Assembly (NCBI GenBank): GCA_038380435.1
Contig: JAWZYU010000025.1
Span: 47,748,691-47,812,690 of the forward strand
Reading direction: 5' to 3'
Source of the DNA: Ryuthela nishihirai
Taxonomy: Eukaryota > Arthropoda > Arachnida > Araneae > Heptathelidae
DNA length: 64,000 nucleotides
In this document: positions 10,261 through 20,200 of the stretch, piece by piece
How the letters are laid out: each line of letters opens with the position of its first letter
Numbering within the stretch: the first letter of the stretch is position 1
Program-made: the position numbers and the translations under genes
The notes under the pieces: model-generated
The model's input: only the letters and a program-made list of their open reading frames with translations
Told to the model about the DNA's origin: nothing
The model's database searches: none

Positions 10261-10743
10261 GGTTGGGTTTTACCCCTGAGCGGCACTTTTTTTGCACACC
10301 ATGGGCTAAATGGCCAGGTCACATGGACCCCGAAGACTCAGAGAAGGTTGGGGGTTTGGGTTGGGTTGTTTTACCTCTGAGCGGCACTTCTTTGCACACC
10401 ATGGGCTAAATGGCCAGGTCACATGGACCCCGAAGGCTCAGAGAAGGTTGGGGGAGGGGACCCACTGGAACAGCTGTTGGGAGACAGATGGTAGTCTCCC
10501 GTCAAGGCCATCCAGCGTGTTCTTTAACGTGCACAGGGTATGGCTCTCCCGCACACGGGGCCACGGCTTAACGTCCCATCCGACGGACGGCGGCCTTTCC
10601 AAGCCCATTGGTGTCCCCTATTGACCGTGGGCAGGGCGGGGAATTTTGCGGAGATAAATCTCAACGCTGACCCAGCTGGGACTCGAACCTGGGAACTACA
10701 GATTACGAGCCTGGCGCGCTACCGACTGAGCCACCCCCGCCCC
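10261..10743 (-). mobile_element. SINE-1 copy with duplicated 3' module
   Basis: On the plus strand a tail module (10261-10352) ending in GGTTGGGGG is followed by GTTTGGGTTGGGTTG and a second tail module, body and tRNA head ending CCACCCCCGCCCC. It is highly similar to copy 1. Third clear example of tail-module duplication in this family. Confidence 0.88.
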
Positions 10744-11028
10744 TAAGGTTGGGGGAGGAGACCCACTGGAACAGCTGTTGGGAGACAGATGGTAGCCTCC
10801 CGTCAAGGCCATCCAGCGTGTTCTTTAACGTGCACAGGGGGCCACGGCTTAACGTCCCATCCGACGGACGGCGGCCTTTCCAAGCCCATCGGTGTCCCCT
10901 ACTGACCGTGGGCAGGGCGGGGAATTTTTGCGGAGATAAATCTCAACGCTGACCCAGCTGGGTCTCAAACCTGGGAACTGCGGATTTCGAGTTTGGCACG
11001 CTACCGACTGAACCACCTCCGTCCAAAG
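10744..11028 (-). mobile_element. SINE-1 partial copy adjoining the previous one
   Basis: Starts abruptly inside the body (AAGGTTGGGGGAGGAGACCC) and runs to a tRNA head ending CCACCTCCGTCC. The tail module is missing, and a ~20-bp piece between GTGCACAGGG and GCCACGGC is deleted. It abuts the preceding head directly, giving a head-to-tail dimer. Confidence 0.85.
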
Positions 11029-11107
11029 GTAAAAAAACAACTGAATTCTGTATCTGAATTACATGTAATGGAATTGTATCCAATAATGTGACCGCTGAGT
11101 GTACAGT

Positions 11108-11618
11108 CGCTCAAAAAAGTATTCGACACTATGGTTGATTACGGAATTTAGAAAAAATATACGGCAACAATTTTTTTAGAAATTAGTGATCTGGCAACCT
11201 TCGTACATGAAGGTTGCCTAACGCGCTTTCCCTGTGGAAGGAAAATGATGCTTACGCAGCATTGCGGTAGCCATGTTGTAGCATTCAAAACAAACCGTCT
11301 GCCGCTGCAATCAAGCCTACTTACACTCAATTTTACTGTGCGATTCGTGCAGCCGTAAGCTGAACAGGCTGCCAAAATACAAATGTCGACAAAAATTAGT
11401 ATAGGTGAGTAACTACTGATCAATGTTCTGAATAGAACAACATGACTGCCGTAGCATCATTTTCTAGTGCTTAGGGCTCCTCCTCTTATCTTCCTACCTC
11501 CATGGGTTGCCTGATCACTAATCAGAATTTAGTGATCACTAATTTCGAAAAAAATCGTTGCCAGATATTTTTTCTGAATTCTGTAATCAACCATAGTGTT
11601 CGCATACTTTTTAATATA
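11108..11618. mobile_element. MITE with ~75-bp terminal inverted repeats (Tc1/mariner type)
   Basis: The left end CTCAAAAAAGTATTCGACAC, then ACTATGGTTGATTACGGAAT, pairs with the right end (about 11543-11616), whose reverse complement reads AAAAAGTATGCGAACACTAT and GGTTGATTACAGAATT. The arms match over about 75 bp with under ten differences. The AAAAGTATTCG-type terminus is common in Tc1/mariner elements. The centre has no transposase, so the copy is non-autonomous. Confidence 0.75.
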
Positions 11619-11659
11619 TATATAATGCGTATGAATATATAATGCAATGAATATGGAGA

Positions 11660-11855
11660 GTGTACAGTTACCGTTCACAGCAAACTGGAGCGGTTGCGGT
11701 TATTGTTCACAGCACATTGAATCGTGAGAGCTCACAAAAACCTGGATCGTGTGGGCTCACTCAGAAATATTGCGCGTGTGCAGTTACCATTCACAGCAAA
11801 CTGGAGCGTGTGCAGTAACTGCACACGCTCCAGTTTGCTGTGAACGGTAACCTCA
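11660..11855. repeat. Short repeats ending in a 69-bp near-perfect hairpin
   Basis: 11783-11816 and 11818-11851 are reverse complements at 33 of 34 positions with one base between them. The arm contains TTCACAGCAAACTGGAGCG. Direct relatives of the arm occur just upstream (near 11667 with GTTACCGTTCACAGCAAACT and near 11705 with TTGTTCACAGCACATTG), so the hairpin probably formed by inverted duplication of an existing short repeat. Confidence 0.85.
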
Positions 11856-11859
11856 TAAC

Positions 11860-12600
11860 ATATTAAAAGAATAGTGTTTAAAAATCGAGATTTAAGAGAT
11901 CTGAGTGAAATCTTTTTTTTATCTCAAATGACATTTTTCCCCAGAAAACTCATTTGAAAGTTAGTTTTGAATGTGGTTTTCAACTTAAATAACATAGAAG
12001 TATTTGAACACTTCTGGAAATAAAGTGCACAATTGTCCTCTTGCACATTACCTAAATATTTTTCTGCTGCTTTACCTTTTGATAATTCTAGGACAAGAAT
12101 TGTCAATGATAAAACAATTAGTTAAATGCATGCACCAGTTGACTTAAAGCATATTTTTTGAAGTTTGATGAGAATAGACAAATATTTTATCGTGTTTCAT
12201 GTTGTGGTGAATATGGCAACATAACATTTGTAAATCACATGTGCTGACAGAAATTAGAATAGCTAATAATTATTTTTACAAAACTGTAAAAATAATTATG
12301 ATTACACTATTGCCTAAGTGGCATTGTGTTGGTTCGCAGTAACACTGCAACGATTGTTTGTGCTGTTAGCTCTGAGTGTGAACTTTGATTTAGTGAGGCA
12401 TTTCCTTCTATGAGAAGGCTGTACAAACTAGTAGTTTCTAGGACCCTTCTCTGTCCTATAGATTGCAAATAAAAAAGCAAATTATGGAATTTACTATGAG
12501 AAAACACATTGTAGATAGTGGCCCACAATCGTGCACCACACTGCTGCAAGTCACCCATTAAGCATCAATGTTGTCATCAGCTGCACTAATGGATAAATAA
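11860..12600. other. Non-coding DNA with a small AT hairpin
   Basis: No gene or known repeat is recognised. TAATTATTTTTACA (12267-12280) and its exact reverse complement (12285-12298) form a 14-bp stem with a 4-base loop. Confidence 0.4.
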
Positions 12601-12620
12601 AAATAAATAATAAAATAAAT

Positions 12621-12812
12621 ACCCCCTCAAGCAGCTGCTTGCCACAGAGGTCTGACAGGAGCCTGTCAGTTTATATGCCACAGTAGAAGATCTGAGAGGA
12701 TGGCAGGACCTCAGTAGAAAAACAACACACACATCCATGCCTTACCCGGGGCTCGAACCCAGGCCCCTTAGATCAGTAGCCAAGCGCGCTAACCACTCGG
12801 CCATGGAATGGG
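12621..12812 (-). mobile_element. SINE-2 copy A
   Basis: Read on the minus strand, a tRNA-like head GGCCGAGTGGTTAGCGCGCT (A-box region) and GGGTTCGAGCCCC (B box) are followed by ATGGATGTGTG and GACAGGCTCCTGTCAG. The 3' end is AAGCAGCTGCTTGAGGGGG and then an A/T-rich stretch. The head resembles a Ser/Leu-type tRNA without the long variable arm. The CTGCTTGAGG end is shared with the RTE LINE of this window. Confidence 0.85.
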
Positions 12813-12832
12813 ATATATATATAAAAAAAAAT

Positions 12833-13022
12833 ACCCCCTCAAACACCTGCTTGCCACAGAGGTCTGACAGGAGCCTGTCAATTTATATGTTATAGTAGAA
12901 GGTCTGAGAGGATGGCAGCTCAACAGAAAAATGACACAGACAGCCATGCCTTACCCGGGCTCGAACCCAGGTCCCTTAGATCAGTAGCCAAGCACGCTAA
13001 CCACTCGGCCACGGGACGGGAT
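12833..13022 (-). mobile_element. SINE-2 copy B, tandem to copy A
   Basis: Same order of parts as copy A, separated from it by ~20 bp of (TA) and A-rich sequence. It differs by scattered substitutions (CAAACACCTGC for CAAGCAGCTGC, loss of a few bases in the GGATGGCAG block). The two copies face the same way, suggesting independent insertions into an A-rich tail or a tandem duplication. Confidence 0.85.
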
Positions 13023-13384
13023 ACAATACAAAAATTATTTTGCAGTCTCATCAATCAAGTGAATTAGGAGGCACCACCACAATATTGACACTTTCTTGTT
13101 TACCAAAATCTGGTGGAATTCTGATCACACCACAGCCCCATGTCTAAGAGCAAAACATGAGAGATATTTTAAAGGCATCAAACTGCCTTCAACCTTGCTG
13201 CTTTAAATGCACTAATCTAACAGGAATCCCAAGAAGTCATTCAATGAACTAAATCATGGCTACTCAAATGGTGGCTAATAGGCCACATTTTGAGGAAAAC
13301 AATTGTGACCTATTCAGAGGATATGTGGTAAAATAAAAAAATGAAACAAAGGTTTTCATATAAAATAATTAAACAAATACACAG

Positions 13385-13468
13385 TATAGTGTTTATTAAT
13401 GTGAGTATAGTGTTTATTATTGTGAGTAAAGTGTTTATTATTGTGAGTGTAGTGTTTATTATTGTGAG
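13385..13468. repeat. 21-bp minisatellite, four units
   Basis: Four consecutive 21-bp units (starts 13385, 13406, 13427, 13448) based on TATAGTGTTTATTATTGTGAG, with one or two changes between units. Confidence 0.9.
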
Positions 13469-13598
13469 TTTTTGTCTTCATTTCTAGTTGGTTAGTTGCT
13501 TTTCCTTGTCATTATTACTAGTATGCAAAAAGATCCAAAATTAATTTTAAAAATCTAGTCTACCTGAAAAATGCAATTGAGCAGCCCTGAACTACATA

Positions 13599-15206
13599 CA
13601 GTAAAACCTCAATTATCCAATGCTCAAAAAATCGATTTTTGCTTTAACCAACCAAATAAATGGCTCGCCTTAATACTGTGTCATGGTCTCTACTAAAAGA
13701 TTAAATAAACGATAACAAGGCCCATCCATTTTCTTCACATCCACTGTATGTTATATTGGAAGTTATACTATGCTACTTTTGATTCCATGTAGATCTGATT
13801 TCATTTTTCATTTCATTTATGATGCAAGACACTAACTCTGCTTACACCTATCGAACGTGATAAAAGTTGTACTATATTGTTGATATCAACATCAGGATTG
13901 TCTTCTTTAAAATAACTACAACATATTCAAAGCAGAGAATTTCTCATTACATAGCAATAATGTAACTCCCAGCTCTTTGGTCACTTGTGAAGCTGCACTT
14001 TTTAGGATGAGAAACAAACTTTTACAAGACAATAAAGTGTCCTCCAATCATAATTTCCTTTAACATAGTTTGAAAAAGACAAATAATGGTTCAAAACTGA
14101 GCACTGAACTTTTAAATGATTTATACATTTTTAATATTACATTTACATGTTCTTTACTTCTTACCTATTTTCCTATTGCTTTTCGCTCGTCATTTTTTGA
14201 TTTATGGATTTGTTCAAAACATGCTATTCCACTACCTTTCGAATGTGAGTGACAAAAGTAATAAATATATCAATATATATCTTGTGATGCAGGGAATGTC
14301 ACATACCATACAAAATTCTCATGTTTTCTTCCCACCTAAAAAAAGGGAAATATGAAAATGATTGTTCCACTATACCTTCGGAACTTGAGGGCCAAAAGTA
14401 ACGAGCTATGTGATATGTAAAATGTTACAGGTTAGAAAAAATTCCACCCCATTCCTATCCCCTAAAGTGGGAGGGAATGTAAATGATTATTCTGCTATAT
14501 CTTCCAAATGCAAGGACCTACAATTACAAATTAGATGTCAAATAAAAGCTCATATGAGGATCATTGTAGGCTTTCGAATTCTGTCCCCCCCCCCACCATT
14601 ATCATCCTCCTCTGAATAAAGGGGCAGATTTCATGGGGTTGTGATGTCTCCAATGTTATGGGCTACCTTAAACATGACTCCAAAAACAGGGGGAAGAAAA
14701 TTATGGTCAATGTTTACAAGTCATGTATCAAAAGAAAGTTTTCAAAAGTTTGTGTTTTTAGTGACAAAGAAAAATATTAATGAATTAAAAATTAAAAAAA
14801 TACTTATCTTCCTACATGCACCCTAAAAGGTACAAAATAAATCTAAAGCATATCGATGGTGCAATCAGTCACTGAATTCACCTTCAATTCAGAGGAAGAT
14901 AGGGCACATATTTACCTACTCAACAAGATTAACAATTCTCTATCTTCCTATGAAGTGACTACAAATTCAGTGTCTGATTGTACTATCCATATGTTTTAGA
15001 TTTATTTTGTACATTTAGGGTGCATATGGGAAGATAGGAATTTTTAAATTTTTAATTTAGTTTGTACATGCATTAGGTATTTTATGATAATTATCCTAAA
15101 CGTGGATTCATTTCAATAGCATGTTCTTTACTTATGAATCATCCGAGTTTTCAATTATCCAATGGATCCTTTTCTATCAAGAAGTCGGATAATTAAGGTT
15201 TTACTG
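13599..15206. mobile_element. Tigger/pogo-like DNA transposon, non-autonomous
   Basis: The left end CAGTAAAACCTCAATTATCC (from 13599) and the right end, whose reverse complement is CAGTAAAACCTTAATTATCC (ending 15206), are inverted. CAGTAAAACCTCGATTATCC is typical of Tigger/pogo termini. The left side is preceded by TA; the right-hand TA is not preserved. No DDE transposase frame is visible. The interior holds degenerate repeats (TTCCACTATACCTTCGGAAC type, near 14230, 14360, 14500) and a nested fold-back repeat. Confidence 0.7.
14785..15060. repeat. Nested fold-back repeat inside the Tigger-like element
   Basis: Arms of about 120 bp (14785-14906 and 14937-15060) are reverse complements. CATGCACCCTAAAAGGTACA and AAATAAATCTAAAGCATAT on the left match the reverse complement of TTTAGATTTATTTTGTACAT and TTAGGGTGCATATGGGAAG on the right. 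Similarity is about 80-85% by eye. Probably a MITE that inserted in the larger element. Confidence 0.75.
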
Positions 15207-15287
15207 GAAAGGAAATTTCACAGGTTAGTAACCAAGTTATTGTGAACCATTTTAATTAATTGTTGTGTTTAGTAGAATATCCGCCTT

Positions 15288-16236
15288 TTAACACTTCCAG
15301 GGTCCTACCTGAAAAACTGGTTTGCATCCAGGGGTCCAGCTATTTTTTCACTATGATCAGCCAAAAAATTTTTTAGAATATCTTTGCCAAATAACTAATG
15401 AAAGAAATTATGACATGTTATAAGCCAAATTAGTCTTTAATTCTGGATTTTCAGAAAATATTTTACGAAAAAGATGTCATTTTGTTTTTGAATACGGCTT
15501 TTGTAGAAGTGCATGTAATAAAAATAATGCATCTAGAAATGCAAATAAAAATATATTTAAAAAAAGACAAATGATTATAATGCATATGAATAAAAAGGCT
15601 ATTTCTGAATAACAAAAAAAAAATACTTGAAACAAGAAATTTACTCCCATTTCATAATCTTTTTCTCGTACTATATTTTGAAAAAAGTCCAGGCTTTTTG
15701 CCAACTGTGCTGTCATATCAACAAGTCGACTTTAAAATTTTGCTTAAAAAATAACCGATCAACTGGAATAGGTCATGTAATATATCAAATTAAGCAGAAT
15801 TCCAAATTTTGAACTTAAAAAATTAAACAACTTTACAAATATATTAAATGTTGTAACTTTGTTGAAGAAATGGTTAGCTTCTGGTGTCTAACAAACAGTT
15901 AAGGCACCTGGCATGCTTCAGGGTTCAAATCCCATTTAGGACAACCAATTTTTTCTTCAACTAATTATTTCAGAGATTTCTTGTCTACAGAACATTTTCC
16001 TGAGATACTTATTTATATTGTAGTTTAATATGCATCAAATGAAAAAAGAAAATATTTTTCATGTTTGAATTATGCATTTTTGTAAGATTTATGTAAGGAA
16101 ATTTTCAAACTGCATTTTCTATTTTTTTTTTAAATTGAATTATTTTGTTGTATTATAAAACGAACATAGACGTCTTGGGCCTCTCACCTTGGATTCTGTC
16201 AGTGTCTAAAATTATTGGGGACCTTGGAAGGGTTAA
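15288..16236. mobile_element. TTAA-flanked DNA element, short copy
   Basis: The element (15292-16232) lies between TTAA (15288-15291) and TTAA (16233-16236). The left terminus CACTTCCAGGGTCC matches the reverse complement of the right terminus (CCCTTCCAAGGTCC). The first ~200 bp match the reverse complement of the right end of the larger element at 28615-31085, including CTGAAAAACTGGTTTGCATCC and CATGTTATAAGCCAAATTA. A tRNA-like stretch (GGCACCTGGCATGCTTCAGG then GTTCAAATCCC) lies at about 15900-15942. No transposase is present. Confidence 0.75.
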
Positions 16237-17192
16237 TTCTGAATATCTTTTGTATTTCCATAATTGATATTTACATTCTGAGCCTTTTATACTTGACATC
16301 CTTTACTTGATCAATATGCTTTAACTTTTTATATTTGACTAACTGGTATAGTGATTACTGAACCTGACTACTAAGCCTTGGTCATGTTCTTGTGTAAATA
16401 TTTGTATGCTGTATTAAAAACTGGGACAAGCTCAATAAAGCATCTAGGCTCCAATATAGTAATGTTTGTTAAAAAAACAGGGGTTAAAAAAGGTAACTCA
16501 TAATAGATTTTTCCATAGTTTTCACAAAAAAAAAATCAATTTATATTGCAATAAAATTTATTTATGCATTATACTATGGGAAGTAGTGAAATATTTTCTA
16601 CATCCATATATATATTTACACAGAGAGACACACCATCTTTCAGTGCTAAAAAGTAATATGTTATGATCAATGAAAAAAAAAACGGAATGCTAAAAACATA
16701 GTCAAATGTTGCATATGAGCGCAAAGCAATGGATAGATATTTTTCAAAAACAATAGCACCAACATTATGGTTTATGCTTGAAATACAGATCTATTTATAT
16801 TTACAATAAACTTTCAAAAAAGAGAAAACAAAACAGTGATAGACAATGCCTACTATATTAGAATCAATATTAAATATACAACTGTACAGAAAGTGCATAA
16901 TTCATATTATGACAACAGTATTTTCAGCTACAATGGTAGCTATAAACACACAAGCAAATCATTTGCTTACCTAGACTCACCATTTCAAAAGTATAGGTGT
17001 AAAAAATAGTGACTTTCAAAAGCCACATTTAGAAAAATACTTAGTTAAAAAAAAAGTTGAACTTAAATATAACTTCTAAGTTATTTGAAAAAAAGTTTGT
17101 TAAGGCATTAATTCAGTTCAGTATTTCATGCTGAAATGAATTTTTCCACATGTCAATTTTTTGCCTTAATATGTCTCCTATCACTCACACTA
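16237..17192. other. SPTY2D1: Region just 3' of the SPT2 stop codon
   Basis: The SPT2 3' untranslated region should begin at 17192 and run to lower coordinates. The sequence is AT-rich and free of recognised repeats. TTTATT (the reverse complement of the AATAAA poly(A) signal) occurs near 16557 among other places, but I cannot choose the true cleavage site. Confidence 0.4.
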
Positions 17193-17289
17193 TTACGTCT
17201 TTTTCTTCTTCTTTTTTATTTGCTTCCTTTTAAGTTCTTCTTCTTCTCTTCGAATGTCTTCCAGATCTTCAAGATGGCCAATTTTTGCA
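17193..17289 (-). CDS. SPTY2D1: SPT2 terminal coding exon
   Basis: Acceptor TTTCTTCAG precedes the first base (17289), which completes a codon begun in the previous exon (AG+T, Ser). It then encodes [20 protein letters not shown] and a Lys-rich end, with TAA at 17195-17193. The [13 protein letters not shown] helix is the most C-terminal conserved part of the SPT2 histone-binding domain, and the basic tail is typical of the family. Confidence 0.93.
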
Positions 17290-20200
17290 CTGAAGAAAAA
17301 AAATATTATTTTAGTTCTTGCAAAGAAATTAAATAAGACATTGTATTGAAACACCTTTAAAATGTGTAGCACACCAGGTTCATAAAGCAGATATTCCCTA
17401 TCTATACAAAGAGAACTATTACAGTTATTCCTTCTTTCACAGACTCTTCAAAATCTGATTCTATTAAATATGTTTCATATTTGTTATATATTAAAAATAA
17501 GAAATATATAAATTAATACTGAAGAGAAATGGTTGTTAATAATTTGGATGACACACCACTGGCCATGATCTTGGTGAGTTTTAGCAGCATTTAGATTCTT
17601 CTGTTGAAAGAATTATCCTTCCTCTTCAATCTGTCCAACTGCAAATTTTATATTCCATTAACAAGTGCACAAAATAGTTTGGAAACCATTTAGTGAGGTC
17701 TGCATAGGAAGAGAATTAGTGACTTTTACAATATCCAGACATATAGTTGGGGATGCACTCAGAAGTTAGCTGCTGATAAGAATCTTTGGCTTGATGGTTT
17801 GGTTGACAAAAGCCGAGGAAGCAGTTAGACAGCACAACAGCAGAGAGCTGTACCAGATAGTTATTGTTTTGTGTGGTAGAAAACGGTCAGGTATACAGGG
17901 ATTGAAGGATAAACAAGGTAAGGTTATAGAAGGTGAGGATTCTGTCATGGCTAGGTGGGCTGAGCATTTCAGTGATATTCTAAACAATGCGGTTAGTTCT
18001 ATTCCCATTGTTTGCAATGACGATAGATGCATTGGTGGCTTTAATGTTGGCCCTATAACACAATCTGAAGTTATTTTGGTTGTTTCTAAACTTAAACTTC
18101 ATAAATCTCCAGGAGTAGATGAAATTACTACAGAAATGCTTAGAGCTGGAAATGTTTCGGTTACCACTTGGATGACTGAAATTCTGAATATCTTTTATGA
18201 TAAAGGCATGGTTCCTAAGGATTTTACCAGAGCTATTGTTATCCCTATTTTCAAAAAAGGTGATCGCAGTTCTTGTGATAACTATAGGGATATCAGCCTA
18301 CTCTCTGTTCCAGGGAAAGTTCTTTCCATGATTGTGCTTAATAGAATTAAGAAACTGGTTGACAGTCAATTGCGTGATGAGCAATGTGGATTTAGAAGTG
18401 GTAGGGGATGTGTGGATCAGATATTTTCACTTAGGCAGATTCTTGAGAAATGTTTAGAGTTTCAGAAACCTTTGATTGCTAGCTTTGTTGATTTCAAAAA
18501 GGCTTTCGACTCTGTTGATCGTCATAATTTGTGGTTGATTGTGAGATCATATGGTATACCTGACAAGTTAGTTAACATAATGAAAGCTCTCTATAATAAC
18601 ACTGAGTCGTGTGTGAGAGTTGGTAAGGCTTGTAGCAATTGGTTTAGCATTACTTCTGGTGTTCGACAAGGGTGCATTTTGTCTCCTTTTCTCTTTAGCG
18701 TGGTTATTGATTATGTTATGCGAAATTCACTTCAAGGGAAAGATTTTGGCCTTAAATGGACTGGAGATACGAAAATTTCTGATTTAGATTATGCTGATGA
18801 CTTAGCCCTTTTGGCAAATGATGTTGATGAGATGAACTCTTTCATTCGAGCTGTTGATGAGACTGGTAGAAGAGTAGGTTTGGTTATAAACAGAGAGAAA
18901 ACTAAAGTGATGAAAATTGGTCAGGCAGGCTGAATTCAGTTAATCTGAATGGTTGCAGTCTTGAGCAGGTGTCACAGTTTGATTATCTTGGGAGCTATGT
19001 AACAGATACTGGTGATGTGCGACATGAGATTAACAGACGAATAGGGATTGCTGCCGGGACTTTTAAGAATCTATGGAGAGTGTGGAGAAATAGGCGTATA
19101 CACCTAAAGACTAAAATTAGACTGTATAATAGTTTGGTTCTTTCTAGGGTTAGTTATGGCAGTGAAACTTGGACACTTTGTAAACAAGATAACAGGAAAC
19201 TAGATGCTTTTGATTCCTGATGCTTATGCAGTATCTTGGGCATTAGGTGGTTCAACTTTGTAACTAATGATGAGGTTAGGCAAAGGAGTTGCAACCTCCT
19301 TTAAGCAGCATATAGTGCAGAGAGAGATTCTGTTGGTTTGGCCATGTTGCCTGTATGAATAATTATAGATTGGCAAATAGGGTTATGAACAGTGTGCCTA
19401 AAAGCCTCAGAAAGAAGGGGAGACCTAGGATGTGGTGGGCTGACAATGTCAAACAGGACCTTGTTAGAATTGGTGTGCAGTGGCCAGATGCAGTAGATGT
19501 AGCTCAGGATAGATTTGCTTGGAGAATTAAATTGCACAGTCTGGTTGGACCTCCGTAGCCCATGGCTGCTTGAGGATGATGATGATGATGATGAATGGAT
19601 GACGAGAAAAATGCAAATAGTACTATTTTATTAAATGGTTAGAATACTCTGTCATGTTTCTGGAAAGATGCAAGTTCAAGCCTCGTATGCCGGCAAAAAA
19701 ATTTTCGACAAAATTTATTGATTTGTCTTTTATTCCTTAAATTTAATAAGTTCCTTTTCTCACACCCTTTTGAGAAAAGGGGGAAAAATATTGTTGTCAG
19801 TCTACAATAAACAGATCACTTACAATATTCATTAAAAGTTTAGCTGTTTCCATATTTAATGATCTCTAGCAGTATAAATTGAAACTAAGTATTTGAAAAA
19901 TGTGAATTAGATTTCGTTAGTACCAATCCAACTGAGAGATTTTTCCAATTATCTCTTAAAAACAGTTGCATTCCCCACCCATTTGGGCATATGGAGTCAA
20001 CTCATTGCTGCCAATGAAAATTTCATGACCTTCACATTTCACCACCAAAGTTTCAAATTTCCAGCATAACTATATCATTTGCAATATTTGTTTGAAATTT
20101 TGGAAATTTCAACTTTTTCCACCATTACATGCACATAAAATCCTCATACAGCATGGGCTATGGAGGTCCTATCAGACTGTACAATTTTCCTCTCCAGACA

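Noticed and set aside
12725..12805. tRNA-Ser/Leu-like gene on the minus strand
   Set aside because: Part of SINE-2; the same head recurs in tandem 190 bp away with the same downstream body, and no long variable arm is present.
17791..18933. Host gene encoding a reverse-transcriptase-like or craniofacial-development-protein-like product
   Set aside because: The 380-codon frame is the RT of a 5'-truncated LINE with eight other copies in the window and a (GAT)n 3' tail.
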